Shown: positions 46,331-59,500 of the stretch, one piece after another
Position numbering within the stretch: the stretch's first letter is position 1
Layout: every line of letters begins with the position of its first letter
Source of the DNA: Isoperla grammatica
Lineage: Eukaryota > Arthropoda > Insecta > Plecoptera > Perlodidae
Assembly (NCBI GenBank): GCA_945910005.1
Contig: OX246744.1
Location: forward strand, 5,207,680-5,271,679
Direction of reading: 5' to 3'
DNA: 64,000 nucleotides
Translations under genes and position numbers: made by a program
Notes under the pieces: generated by a model
The model's input: only the letters and a program-made list of their open reading frames with translations
What the model was told of the DNA's origin: nothing
The model's database searches: none

Positions 46331-48054
46331 GCAAACTTACACATTCACATATTGTGCAAATTAGTGATTTAAACTCACCATTAATAGTTTTTTGTTATCT
46401 TTAATTCTTCACAACAAATCCAATCTGTCACTATTTTATTCCCTATTTCCGCTCAGAGTAAATTTACTTCCAACTATGCTTTCAATCAGTTGTTATAGAG
46501 CTTGTGAAAAACATTGTGTTGTAACTAGGGTATACAAATCACCCGGGTATGATTGGGTGAAGTACAATAGAGGTTCTGGGGGGGAGGCCCCCTTGCCAAA
46601 ATATTTTTCAATTCTTACAGTGTGATTGGAGTGTTATAACGAGTTTTAGGCATGGTTTTTTTACAACATATTTTGTTACTGGTGACTGGTGTGACATTAA
46701 CGGTGGTATTAGCAAGTCAAAATGGTCTACTCCCGATTTTTTATCCGGGTTACCTACTCCTAGTTACGGCCCTGGTGTTGATATTGATATTGCCCTGTAG
46801 AGTTCCAACTACTCTGTCATTGTTATTTTAGAGCTTGTGTGAAACATTGTGTTGATATTGCCGTATAGAGTTCTAACTACGCTGTCAATCGTTATTTTAG
46901 AGCCCGAGTGAAACGTTGTGCTTGATTTTTTGACTATCATAATTCCCCCGGCGACGTTATATCAAGGTTGTACTGTATTTAGCAGTGATTCAATTCTGAC
47001 ATATTCCGATTTAAAGTTTCGTTTTGTGAAATAAAGTATATCTACATTATTGTACTTCGTTATTGTAGTAATTCGGGAAATTTACGGACCTCCATAAATA
47101 TAAATAAAACATTTATTAATTATTAATATATAAAATCATTGCCGATTTCTTAAATATGAGTTACACAGTGTCAGTCTAGAGATACGTTTTTTTAGCGTTA
47201 TGTTTAATTTGTTAAATTGGGTATTGGGTAATATATTTTAGAAAACCCTGCAAAATGCAAATTTTTCAAGAAGTAAAAGGTTTTCATTTCTTCCGAGATT
47301 TAGTTAAGGATTGTATTCTAACAATTTATTGAATTGATTTTAAATACCTGCACATAAGTTACCATTAAAAGTGCAAGAATCTCCCTCACATTCCCTCATA
47401 TTGATGGAAAGAATTTTGATGCTACAAAATGCTAAATTTATTATTGATGCTAAATTTTGAGAAAATGAATGCTAAGAAGACGTATCTCTAGCCAGTGACC
47501 CTAATGTTGTGTGTCGAAGTAGACTGACAAACACAACTCACCAAGAGTAACGTGAGACGGGGATGGGCGGCTGTCCGAGATGTGTAGACCTCAAGGTAAG
47601 CTGCTGGTCTTAGAGATGGCTTCAGTGTTGAGTGAGAAACTGCTTCAGGCGAGCTGCCAGTCTGAAAACAAGAACGTACACGTCAGTCAAGAGCCAAAGT
47701 CTAAACAATGCAATTAAGTTGCATCTATCCCATTATACCATCCATACAAATCCATTGTCAAAGCTTCATTCCCTACGGCACCTTTAAGCCACTATCACTG
47801 ATTTGAAATGGACGTATAAAGGAATCGATAACCAGATTTATCTTATATTTTTACCCAAACTTTGTTTATGTTCTCTTATAAATATTTCATTTCTTCCCAT
47901 AGGCCTACAAATTTGTACTAAGAGTAACTTTTGAGTGGGAGACATTACAATGCACATGATTACTTATTGGATTGTTGCAAACTTGATACTATAGCAGAGT
48001 TCCTTCAACATAAATATTCTATTGGTACATGTAACTATTTTTCGAACTGAAAAA

Positions 48055-48100
48055 TCTGAGCTAACCAAGAATCGAACCCAGAATCTCCTACATTAATTGA
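48055..48100 (-). repeat. tRNA-derived SINE remnant (B-box)
   Basis: The minus strand reads TTCTGGGTTCGATTCTTGG, a B-box-like motif. Confidence 0.35.
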
Positions 48101-49419
48101 AGGCAGAAGCAAACCCACAGGACAACAGAGCTGTTTGGTTTCCTAAGAATTCTCAAAGGTAATAAGTGTGAAATGGTTTACTGTCGATGATCACAAATTG
48201 AAAACAGTACAGCACCATAGGGGGTTCACCCTAGCATGCAGAGGCCTTCAGCCGATATCTCATAAATTTCTCATTATCTTTATGTATTTTCCACAATAAT
48301 AAACACAATGTACGAAATGCTCGCACTTTTATCCTTAATTTTTTCGTCTTATAAAATTAAAAAAAATTCAGTTATGTTTATATTATATAAAATTAAAATG
48401 TAAATATATTTTTTCAATAACTTTTTTTTAAATATAATGGGTATTTAAAAAATGAATTTGTGTAAAACTGGAATTACGTTGAACAAGCTATTCACTTGGT
48501 AGCTGAATATTATTATTAACTGTGCTGTACTGCGTTTAATTTATGGTCGGCCTTATGCCGTGTTTACATCCTCTTAACATTCGTAAATTAAGTTACTTGA
48601 CATCACCTACAAGTTGAGTATGTACAAATCAAATGGCTTCGTCTACATTGAAATCAGGTTTGTGCCAAGCAAAGCCAACGACGAAAGTTCAAACAAATTA
48701 AACTCTTTCTCGGATTTGACGAAGTTGGTAAATTGCCACAAGTGCAAAGCTAATTCTCACTGGCAGATATATTCAGAGTGGTTGAAATTAAATTTTGCTA
48801 GTTTCTTAAATGCATTCGTTCTAGACCTTCATTAAAATTATCAGAATTCGTGTAGTTTGAATGTTGAGTGGATGTAAATGCAGCTTTACTCTTGAGAAGT
48901 TTACTCACCGAATCGAATTGATTCCGATGCTCGTCAACGTAGTCTCGAATCAAGCTGGATGTCTGCAATGCTGATCCAGTGAGTTCAGACGTCTCTTCTT
49001 GAAGCCGTTCACCAGCCCAGTCATCGTATCTGGAAACGAAGGTTTAACGTCAGTCATATTCACAACGAAACTAAGCCTATATGCATATATAAACCTATTT
49101 ACTCTTGATTTGAATGATATTTATTAATTATTGAGTAGGTATTTATTTAACTGCCTACGTAGTTTAGATAGATCTGCAATAACACACGGTATATCACTAT
49201 ATATTACATTAGATTAAATTACTTTGTAATGTCAATTGTCTTCAAATTCTACCCTGTAAATTCAATCCAAGCTAATGAAGCTACCAGTATACATGTATTA
49301 CATTTTATTTATATTTTATTTATTTGAAATTATTAGGATGTAGCAAAGAACTGTACCAGAAATATTTGACTAAGATTTAGTCACATTTACAAAAGGAAAT
49401 CTAAGAAAAATGCACTAAT

Positions 49420-49451
<32 letters not shown>

Positions 49452-51113
49452 TGTCTATCCTATTCAGTTATAAAAACTGATTTACAAAGGAGGACCTTAA
49501 ATAAAACTAAGCTATGCAAACAATGAATAGTAATGAAATCATAAATAACAATAACAACAAAAACAAAACAAACTACTGAACTATATAAAATATAATCAAG
49601 AACAAGAAAAAATAATTGAGAAATGAAATAAAATCAAATGAAGTGGAAATTCAACATATTAAAAAAAAAAAAAATAGAAGTATGCAAATAAGAAAGAACA
49701 TGAAGAAACAAAAAAAATTGTTGGAAATGGCAACGTGTGATAATTCACCGCTGACATTGGCCAGACAATCTACCTGTTTTCCGACCCATTAGCTTCTAAG
49801 AAAAAAATCTTTGATTTTACAAGTATAATTTTGAACGAAGTAAAAGTTACGTTATATTAGTAGCTGTTAATTTAAACTCACCGAAATTGAAATCTTGAAG
49901 TGCCCCATGTGACTGCGTAGAAGATCTCGAGGTAAGATCGATGTCTAGGATACCGAACAAGTGAAGATTGACCATCCGAGACCATCACTGTTGTGCTGTC
50001 ATTAACCAGCACAGGTATCACATCTGGAAACAAGAGATTCAACGTCAGTCATATTCACAACAAAACCAAGCCTATGCATGTATGTAAAACCTTTTTACTC
50101 TTGATTTAGCCTTATATTTATTGAACAATGCAAAACTGATATGCAATCATATTGACTGTGCGCTGTCTATGTAGTTTAGATCTGCAATAATTGTATACAG
50201 TTAATTAGATTAAATACTGTACTTTGAAATGTCTAGTCTTCCGATGATACCCTGTAAACTCAATCCAAGCTTATGAAGCCATCCTACTAACTTGCATTTT
50301 ATTTATATTTTACACATTTGAAGTAATTATAGGATGTAGCAAAGAACTGTACCACAAAAATTTGACTTAGATTAGTCACATTTACTGAAGGAAATCAAAG
50401 AAAAATGCACCAAAGGCAATTGGTGATAATTCACCATTGAGATTGTCAAGAGAAACTACCTAGCTACAGACGCTTGAGCTTTGAAGAAAAAAAACTTTGA
50501 TTTTACGAGTATAATTTTGAACACAGTAAAAGTTACGCTAAAGTTACGTTATATTTATAGCTGTAAGTGTAAACTCACCGAAATTGAAATCTTGAAGTGC
50601 CGTATGTGACTGCGTAGAAGATCTCGAGGTAAGATCGACGTCTACGATGTTGTGCATTCATTGACCAGACCAGGCGTCACATCTGGAAACAAAGGTTTAA
50701 CGTCAGTCATATTCACAATAAAACTAAGCCTATGCATGTATAAACCTACCTTTTCAATTTTGATTTGAATAGTATTTATTTATTGAACAATGTAATACTG
50801 ATAAGCAATTATATTGACTGCTTCCTATGTGATACCACAGCATTTTATTTATATTTTAGAGATTTGAAATAACTATAGGATGTGGCAAAGAACTGTATCA
50901 CAAAGATTTGGCTTAGATTAGTCACATTCACTGAAGGCAGTCTAAGAAAAATGCACTTATAATAAAAATTTTGTGATAATAACAAGACAAACTACCTATA
51001 GCTTCCGACGCATTAGCTTCGAAGAACAAAGTCGTTAATTTTACTCTGATTTTACTAGTTTAATTTTAAAATATATAGTAAAAGTTGTGCGGTAGGAGGG
51101 GCCAAACGGCTCG

Positions 51114-51436
51114 ATATGTGCAAGTAGGGGATAAGAATATAGGGAACCCAACAGCTTACCTGGTTGATGACTGCTGGGGTCTCGTAGATAAAATTAGGCT
51201 TTACACATAAAAGAATTCAGACATAAAACGTTGAAACTGTTTCGGCCAAACAGGGCCTTGTTCACTCAACCTCTGTACTCGTCGAGTGAACAAGGCCTGT
51301 TTGGCCGAAACAGTTTCGTTGTTTTATGTCTGAATTCTTTTATGTGTAACCCTAATTTTATCTACGAGACCCCAGCAGTCACTAACCATGGTAAGCTGTT
51401 GGGTTCCCTATATTCTTATCCCCTACTTGCACATAT
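51114..51436. mobile_element. Foldback element inserted within the duplicated-exon unit
   Basis: ATATGTGCAAGTAGGGGATA is mirrored by TATCCCCTACTTGCACATAT, with CAGCTTACC/GGTAAGCTG and GTGAACAAGGCC..GGCCGAAAC cores inside (minus 51235-51265, plus 51286-51315). ATAGTAAAAGTTG occurs on both sides and may be a target duplication. It lies in the intron between the second and third duplicated segments. Confidence 0.85.
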
Positions 51437-52734
51437 AGTAAAAGTTGTTGTATTTATAGCTGTTAGTTTAAACTCACCGAAACGGAAATCTTTAAGTGCC
51501 GCATGTGACTGCGTAGAAGATCTCGAGGTAAGCTGGGTGTCTGCGATGCCGATCCAGTGAGAGTCCAGACGTCTTCTTGCAGCCAGGCAGCCGTTCACCA
51601 GCGCAGGCATCTCATCTAGAAACAAAGGTTTAACGTCAGTCATATTCGCAACGAAACAGTCTATGATACCGCTACTCTTGATTTGAATGTTATGCACTTT
51701 ATTTGAATGTTGTTTTTTTTTATTTTTTAACAACGCAATACTGATAAGCAATTATAATAACTATGATGCCTTTGTAGTTTAGATCTGCAATTGTATTACT
51801 ATAGACAAGAAAAGGTTAGACTAGATAATATTATATAATATTAAAACTCTTTGTAATGTCTATATAGTCATAAATTCAATCCAATTGCTAATGAAGCTAT
51901 ACTAATAGTTGAATTTTATTTAAATTTAGAAATTAGAAATAATGGATGTACATAGCAATACTGTACCAAAAAGATTTGGCTTCGATTAGTACCAGTTACT
52001 AAAGACAATCTAAGAAAAAGGCACTAATGTGAGACGAACTACCTGGTTTCCGAAGTATTAGCTTCAAACAAAATCATTGGTGTTACTCCGATTTTACGAG
52101 TTTATTTTGTAATTAATTACACTTGTAATAGTTTTAGTCTATAAACTCACCGAAATGGAAATCTTGAAGTGCCGCTTGTGACTGCGTAGAAGTTCTCGAG
52201 GTAAGCTGGATGTCTCCTCAGACGATGACGCAACAGCTGGACGAGTCATCAGTCATCAACCAGACCAGCTGAAACAACAGAAACAACATTCATTAGTCAC
52301 ATGATCATTTGAGACGAGTATGGAGACACCCTAGAAACAATGAATGACCCACGACGCGACTAGATACCAGGGCGCGCCCAGGCCCTGCATTTCATTGGGG
52401 GGGGGGGGGGGGGGTAAATTAATTTTGCTTGTTTTAACAATGAATCTTAATAACTTACACTCTTGAGCAAACTGTAGAAATAACCAAAGTAACACATCAA
52501 AAAGAAAACGTCTGCATTACTATAACAATAAAGTTCAAGACCGACGGCCGAAAACATCCCGATCAAGGTCAAGAGAAAATAATAACAAAGAAATGCTATT
52601 TGCATGTTATGGTTGTCGCATCGCCTTATGGCTGGGGAACATTCGACAAGGGACACTTTCTGAGCCTGTTCCATATTGCGAAGTCAAAACGGGGCACAGT
52701 AATGTTCTTAGGAATTAATCTAACATTAACCGTG

Positions 52735-52800
52735 GGTCTGCGGGGCCTGGGAATCGAACTGGCGACCTCTCAAATGAGAGCTCCGAGCGGCTTTAGGCAG
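52735..52800 (-). repeat. tRNA-derived SINE remnant (B-box)
   Basis: The minus strand reads GAGGTCGCCAGTTCGATTCC, resembling the T-arm of the better preserved tRNA-like copy at 56424-56500 (GAGGTCGCCGGTTCGATT). Confidence 0.45.
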
Positions 52801-52814
52801 TGACTCACGTATAA

Positions 52815-53790
52815 ATCGGAACAGCACAAAGAGTAACTTGCTGCGAGATATATTCTACATTCACGAACTGAACAACAAGAAAATAATGTAGCTTTGACTC
52901 GAACATTCTCGGTTGGATGTCAAGTTGAGCTACAATCCAGTAGGATATGAATTACATTTATTTATGGAGTGGCTGTTAAGACTTTTTGAACTCGCTTTTT
53001 CCCAAGAAATATACCGAAAACTCACTGTTTAATTATGTTGTAGCATTAAATAAATTATGAACAATTTTAACTACTTTTAGTATCGAAATTATTTGGGTAG
53101 TTTAGGTATTGATTTGGCCGTCGAAGTTTCCACCAAATTCCCGTTTCGCCGTCATTACAGCCATGTTAAATGGACTGGGATTCTTCGCAAACTTACAAAT
53201 AATGGATTTGAATGGACGAGGCCCTTTTCGTGGACATCGGTCACCACGAGGAGGGACCCCCTAGACCGGGTTAAAATCAAGAATTTATAAAAATAAATTT
53301 ATTTTCTTGCGTATAACTGAATATATCGATAATACAAAGCAAACCACGTCACAAAATAAAAGAAAAGCAATAATACTGAGAGGATGGGGACAGATTACTA
53401 GATCGCATACAAATCCCAACGGACAACGACATCTATATTTTAATCTCGGAAATTCTTAATTTCGACTAATATTCAGCACAAATTATTGTTAAAAAAGCGC
53501 TGCGTCCAAAATTAATATATACAGTTTCAAAATGAAATAATATTGCATGAATTTAGGAAGATTACACAGAAACGGTGAACAACCGGATCCAACGAAATAA
53601 AATTGTAAAGTATCGTAAATTATAATATTTTGTAAATAAACTATTCGGCTATTGTTGAAATTTACTGCGGTGCAAATATAAAGATTTAAAAAAGCAATAA
53701 TATTGAATGAATTGAGAAATACTACACAAAAACAGCAAACAATGGAACACAATGGGCGATATCAATGCAAACAGCTAACGTGTGTAATGC
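52815..53790. other. Intron of the duplicated-exon unit
   Basis: Between the leader exon and first duplicated segment. A 65-codon chance frame at 53093-53290 was not supported by splice sites or family similarity. Confidence 0.4.
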
Positions 53791-53866
53791 CGAGGCTTAC
53801 CTGGTGATGTGTTGACTCTACGAACTCTGTCAAGGGAATGAGAAGACGCGCCAGGGTACGTCAAAC

Positions 53867-53874
53867 TTTATATA
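53867..53874 (-). promoter_or_regulatory. TATA box of the duplicated-exon unit
   Basis: TATATAAA on the minus strand, about 66 bp upstream of a strong GTAAGC donor. Transcription would start near 53840. Confidence 0.6.
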
Positions 53875-54273
53875 GCCTCGGACCTGTTCTGGTTACGTCG
53901 TCATCAACCGACTGTTGTGTTGCTACGCGGCCAACTACAACTATCACTATCACGAGATAACAATGGGGTATTGATTATTTTACGACAACGGCTACGAAGC
54001 TAATCGAGACGATGAAGGCAGCACGCAGCCTACTCCTGCCTAATTCAGTCGTGTACGAGTTTTTATGCGTTATTTGAGGAAAGATATTTTAATAAATTTT
54101 TTAAAAAATGAAATTTTAGCTCCGTCTTAAAAAAATTACCACTTTGTTTCGCTTGTTTTTCTGTAATTGTTTAAATATGGCCGGCATTACATTTTATTGG
54201 GTCGCTGTGGGCATACATATGTGAAGGTGTTTTAGTGTGTGTGCCTGGCTAGAGGTGGATTACGGTTTTCTAA

Positions 54274-54592
54274 TAGGGTACGCACAATACCAAAACACAA
54301 CAATGAAATAAATGAATTGAACCGATGGACAAACAAGCTGTCAAAAAAATATATGAATTTAAGTTCCGAAGTTGGAAAAAACATACGTTCAGAACGTTTA
54401 CAAACTTTCAGATAGTTGCTGTAAATTACTGAACATAAATTTTAACTGGCGAGCAGTTACTATCGTTACAACTAATTGTTTCTCATTATTATTTGCAAAG
54501 ATATTACTTTGACAGCTTGTTGTTTGTCCTCCAGTTCAATTCATGTATTCCATTGTTGTAGTTCGGCTGTTACGTCAGTTGCACGTTCCCTA
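54274..54592. mobile_element. MITE (TAGGGTACGCA ends), copy A
   Basis: TAGGGTACGCAC at the left, GCACGTTCCCTA at the right; inner arms ACAACAATGAAATAAATGAA / TTCAATTCATGTATTCCATTG and GACAAACAAGCTGTCAAAA / TTTGACAGCTTGTTGTTTGTC pair. Confidence 0.8.
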
Positions 54593-54792
54593 TTATTGAA
54601 TAACGTTTACTTATTCTTTCTGCAAAACAACTAATGTAAATTAATTTATCAAAACGTTTGTTGTGTAGCTTAGTGAAGTGTAACCCTATACTTAGGTGCC
54701 TGCTACAACCTGGATGCCCCACGGAGCTGCCACACAAACCACGAACCCTCCCACGGACGGTAGCGGTCACCCACCATCTCCTATCCTTGGCC

Positions 54793-54969
54793 GACGTTAG
54801 TAACTGCTCGCCAATTAAAATTTATGTTCGGTAATGGACAGCAACTATCTGAAAGTTTGTAAACGTTTGTTTTTTCTAGCTTCAGAACTTCAAATTTATT
54901 ACAGTTTGTTTGTCCATCGGTTCAATTCATTTGTTTCATTGTTGTGTTTTGGGGTTGTGCGTACCCTTA
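54793..54969. mobile_element. Same MITE family, truncated copy B
   Basis: Right half only: GTTTGTCCATCGGTTCAATTC, ATTTGTTTCATTGTTGTG and GTGCGTACCCTTAT, abutting copy C. Confidence 0.7.
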
Positions 54970-55282
54970 TAGGGAACCAGCAACTGACGTCACATCAGGA
55001 CTACAACAATGGAACAAATGAATTGTAACTGATGGACAAACAATCAGCTGTCAAAATAATAAAATTGCAACCATAGAAATAAAAACAAGTGTAGCCCATT
55101 TAAAATTTTTAATGATCGACAACGACTAAGTGAAAGTTTTGTATTTATATTGGTTTGTTTTTTGTTTTGTTTTCCAAAATCAGAAAACATTATTTTTTGA
55201 CAGCTTGTTAATTATTTGTCCATCGATCGAGTCAATTCATTTGTTTCATTGTTGTGTTTTGGTGTTGTGCGTACCTTTATAT
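54970..55282. mobile_element. Same MITE family, copy C
   Basis: Begins TAGGGAACCAGCAACTGACG, ends GTGCGTACCTTTATA; the inner arms GATGGACAAACAATCAGCTG and TTTGACAGCTTGTTAATTA are as in copy A. Confidence 0.75.
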
Positions 55283-55647
55283 AGGGTACGCACAATAGGC
55301 CTACCTTAGTTTTGGAAGAGCCCATCTCCTGACCTGCCCTGCACAATTGTACCCCCTAACCACCGGGAATACCGTGACTAGCTCGGAAAGTCAACCTTAT
55401 CATGTTTACTGTGTTGCTGTGAGATCGCATGAAATGAAATTATCGAGTGACTCAATACTTGAACCCAACAGACCTTGTTTGCTTTGTTCGAATATCACAG
55501 AACATGTTTCTAGAAGGTTTTCTATGAAGTGGAAACCAACCTGTGGCTCGTGGGCCAACATTGACCCGCGGATGGGAGGGGGGTAGTCAAAATATCAAAA
55601 CTGAGCGAAATACAGCATTAGTCAAAATACCTCAATAACGTTATAAC

Positions 55648-56413
55648 TAGGGCTAGGATTTTATTGAATTATCATTTTGTTTTATGCAAGCAAGTATACC
55701 CTAAAAAACGGTTAAATATACCGTTAAAAATCCCATTAAAAATTAAAAATATTTACTGTGTTTCCGGTACTACAACAGCTAGGATTCGTTAGCATTTTTA
55801 TTTTCTAATTCGATGCATGAAATATTTCATTTTTTCTTTTACATCTTTTTGTTTTAATGCTCCCTTATAGATAAAATGCAATTTTTTGAGGGCATAAAGT
55901 GCATATTTGTAGCCTATTTGTTTTGAGTGCATATTATTCTATTTTTAAGGGCATATTTGCATTTTTAATACATGTCCTACAAACAATTACGATATTATAA
56001 TTCATATTTTGAAGTGTGGTTTTGTAACTTTCGTATCAGAAGTATGCATAAGACATTACCGCTATGGTGGTTCACATCCAACTGTAACCATGTCTTGTAA
56101 TCTGAGGAATGCTTGAGAGAGCAACTCAATTTGTTCTTTGAAAGAGTTTCCAGCCTTTCGTATTTGTGGCCATTCATTGAGCTGACACGTCCTCATTATT
56201 CCAACACTTGCTGATATTTGGGATTGCGTTTGTAAATATTTTCAATCACTGTGTGCGGATTTTCATGCATCTAATTAGAAAATAAAAATGACAACGAATC
56301 CTAGTTGTAGAACGCTCTAGATATTTTTAATTTTTAAGGGCATATTTAACCGTTTTAGGGCATACTTGCTTGCATATTTCAAAGATTTTTAGGGCATATA
56401 AATCCTAGCCCTA
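55648..56413. mobile_element. Non-autonomous hAT-like element (TAGGGCTAGGATTT ends)
   Basis: TAGGGCTAGGATTT / AAATCCTAGCCCTA termini, flanked by GTTATAAC and GTCATAAC (7 of 8 match). Inner arms GCAAGCAAGTATACCCTAAA / TTTTAGGGCATACTTGCTTG pair, followed by repeated GGGCATATTT words. Non-coding. Confidence 0.82.
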
Positions 56414-56423
56414 GTCATAACCT

Positions 56424-56500
56424 CTAGAGGTGGCTCAGCGGTAAGACGCGTGACTAATTCGGGAGGTCGCCGGTTCGATTGCGGCCACCGACACCCGACA
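56424..56500 (+). repeat. tRNA-like sequence / SINE head with A- and B-boxes
   Basis: GTGGCTCAGCGGTAAGACGC resembles a pol III A-box and GGTTCGATTGCGGCC a B-box at usual spacing (about 40 bp). The acceptor stem does not close convincingly, so this is a tRNA-derived SINE or tRNA pseudogene rather than a functional tRNA. Confidence 0.5.
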
Positions 56501-59500
56501 GTCATGACTCTAGATTTTTTTCCGACGATTACCTCAGTCGTAGTCCTACAAACAGCCCTCGGACATTCCTTCCCAACTATTCAAACAGCCTAATAACGTA
56601 GTTAGTCACCTGAATAGGTAAATCAGGTAAAGCTGGTGTGCACCATAGAACGGGTATTGCGACACTTACGCCTCATGCCGACTTCAAATTTTTAGCACCT
56701 TTTATGCCCGCTGTTTCAACGGAAATAAGCAACCATTTATCCATCTATGTGTCTCTTCGAGTTAAGGGGAAAACGCGAAAAAGAAACTGTCAACAGCAGG
56801 GTTGTATGAATACCGGGGGGGGGGGGGGGGGGGTTGCCCCTAGGTGAGCACAGATTACTATTACTTATTATTCAATTAAGATTATTATTATTATTATTAT
56901 TATTAAACTAAGATTACTTGTTTCGCTCTAGCTCTCTTGGTTTAGCAGAAAAACACAATTCAGGAAACTTTTCACATCAGCCAATATAGACTTTCCTAGA
57001 TTTTCTTAGTTTGACGAACCCCTCCTGCTCCCCCCCCCCAACCACAACCCTTACCCGGGTGACAGCCTGACAAAATCATATATTTATTCATATCACATTA
57101 TTTATTTATTATTTATTTATTATTTATTGACAACAGGTCACAAGACCCACAAGTGCAATATATTATATAATAAAGTAATACTAGGACAAGTGCAATTACA
57201 AACAAATACAAAATATAAATACTGGCGAATTAACGAAAAGAAATACAGCTAGACGTACGCTACATAATATTCACACAGGCATAGCAGTGTATGTCGGCAA
57301 CAGTTAAACATAAATTTAAATTTAAATAAATTTGAGTGAAAGATAAAAGAGAAAGAGAAAGGAACAGTCTAGTTTTAAGAATTGTGTAGATAGAGCGGTT
57401 GAACATGGAATTTGAATTTTATTTTATTTTTGATTTGAATATTATTTATAATGAGTGATATTTGTTATTCTGGGTGGTGGTCATATAACTAGGGAGTGGA
57501 GCTTCAAACTGTGTCATTCTCATAAATACTAGCATTCTCCCTGTGTACACGTTGCTGATTCATTCAGTGAAGTCATGTTGACAAGCAGTCCAAAGGGACG
57601 GGAGCAACGATAGTACGATATACCTTGTCGGGTGGAGACTGGAGGTATTGGGGGGATGATGAGCTGTTCACAGGTGGTTTTGCAGTATTTTTAGATTTTT
57701 AAATAAGAACACACAATTTGAATCCTATAAAATTTAAACTTTGACATTTGAAAACGTTAGAACATTGTAATTCTCAATTATCAGCGGCTTCTTATTCTTA
57801 CATACTTATGTATTTACTACTGTATAAAAGTACAATTACTAGTACTGTTAAAGTTTTGCTGGAAATCCAAGCAGCAGCTGTTAACAAAACAATTCCTATT
57901 ACGCTTAGAAATACTCTGTAATGCTGTCATGAAGTAATTATCAATGATTTAATACTCTCAAAAATTATTTTTACTTAAAAATATTCCGATTCCTCTCATA
58001 ATCAATTTTAGAACTAATAATGATAATGTATCTTTGTTTAGCTTTCGCTATTAGTCCAACATAAATAATACATACATGCATACGTACATGTGTTACAAAT
58101 ACATGCTATAATTACATTATTCCTTTGCCAAGCGTCTTACAAAATCGACCATCTCGCTCTTAATTGGTTTTTTTATCACTCTTCCTTTTAACACCCTCAA
58201 TAAAATTATTAAACTGGTTAAAACCACTGTAAAAATTGATTTCTGGGTTGCTCTTTTCCCCACTCTTAAAAGATTTATCTGACTAGCACCTCTTTTCCCA
58301 TAAGCCTACTTATGAACCTCATTTTAGAACTAACAAAACAAGCAACCTGGCAATAGCAACATGGCAATCAGGTAGCAACGAGTATACTGTCATAATTCCG
58401 ATGAGGGAGCCGCCCCCTCCCCTACACCGCACAGATTAACGCGGTGATCTGATAATCAAAGGTAGGCCTAATGCTCTGTGATATCGATCGATTGAATGCA
58501 TTTAATTCAGTGTCAACTGTTGCGTGAGGCTCATTAGGACCTACTACGACTCTGCTAATCGATATAGAGACAGGATGTGAGAGCAGCTGCAACACAATAG
58601 GTGCATCGGGGGGAGGGGGCAGGGGGGAAGGGGGAAGGGGGAACAAATCAGACTGACAGAGCGTAAGTTAAAAACTAGGGATAATATGAGATTGAGTTTA
58701 TTTAACTTCACCAGCTATTATTGTCGTACATATACTTTTCGGTTATTTGCAATAACCGAATTGAAGTATTGTACTAGATTGTTTAAATTATGTATACTTT
58801 ATTGATTAAATTATATAATATAATGTAGTCTTAGTTTCTAATGTACCTATTATTAGAATGTATTGTGTAATAGTAATTTATGATTAAGGGTTTGAAGTGC
58901 ACAAGTGGCAACACTTATACCGCAAACCTTTAACAACAATCCAACTATATGTAACCAACATGTATTTTATATGCTATAAGTAACTAATAAATAATAAATG
59001 AATTAACAATAAATAACTTTTTATTAGCCTACTATCAATTAAATATGCATTTACTTACTATTTGTTTTTACCATCAATTATAATTTCTATTTGTACAATT
59101 GATGTTCAACTACACAATTTATAACTTCTGACATTTAGAAATGTTTTGTATTTTTATATTTTTTATATGTCTAGGCAATTTGCAATGCACAGAATTGCAC
59201 ACGTCATACGATAATCGACCATATCGTTCGATAGTCGATATTCAATAACCATTCGATAATCGTAAAAAATATTATCGATTAGTTTGTTTTTTTAAAAGGA
59301 ACGTACTCGTACCGTAATGCATTATTTCGTTCTTCTTGGGCATTTGTATAGTTTTGAAATACTCGAAGATATCGCCAACATGATATAGAGCCTCAGTGAC
59401 CTTTCAACCTAAACGTGTAAGCTCAGTGACTGCATCATAATAATAATAATACTATGTAACTCTATGTCGTTATGTATGTGTCACTCGTTTTCGCCCGTTG

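Larger units (their letters stand above)
44976..47541. other. Intergenic, mainly AT-rich
   Basis: Contains the LINE fragment at 45668 and the half foldback at 46139. A local imperfect duplication (GTTCCAACTAC/CTGTCA.TTGTTATTTTAGAGC) lies at about 46450-46930. No gene recognised. Confidence 0.45.
47542..53874 (-). other. Transcription unit with tandemly duplicated exons, unknown function
   Basis: A minus-strand TATA box (53874-53867) precedes a short leader exon with donor ACCAG|GTAAGC (exon end 53801). Downstream are six exon-like segments, each with a GTTTCCAG/TTTCTAG-type acceptor and mostly TTTCG|GTGAGT donors: 52268-52151, 51615-51478, 50682-50579, 50023-49882, 49029-48909, 47661-47542. 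The first four share CTTACCTCGAGA.CTTCTACGCAGTCAC and their flanking introns are similar (GGTTTAACGTCAGTCATATTCACAA), so whole exon-intron units were duplicated. Lengths 118, 138, 104, 142, 121 and 120 do not preserve phase. ORFs joined in order hit stops: from ATG in the first segment MTRPAVASSSEETSSLPREL continues to its end but stops 7 codons into the next. Skipping directly to the last segment keeps the frame open. It may be a non-coding RNA or an alternatively spliced short-protein gene. Confidence 0.5.

Noticed and set aside
48614..48835. 73-aa ORF within the duplicated-exon region
   Set aside because: Plus-strand, intronic to the minus-strand unit, no splice or family support; possible but unsupported.
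52600..52803. Plus-strand 67-aa ORF
   Set aside because: Overlaps a tRNA-derived SINE remnant, lies within an intron of the minus-strand unit and shows no family resemblance.
56424..56500. Functional tRNA gene
   Set aside because: A- and B-box motifs are present but the acceptor and anticodon stems do not pair convincingly; better read as a tRNA-derived SINE or pseudogene.
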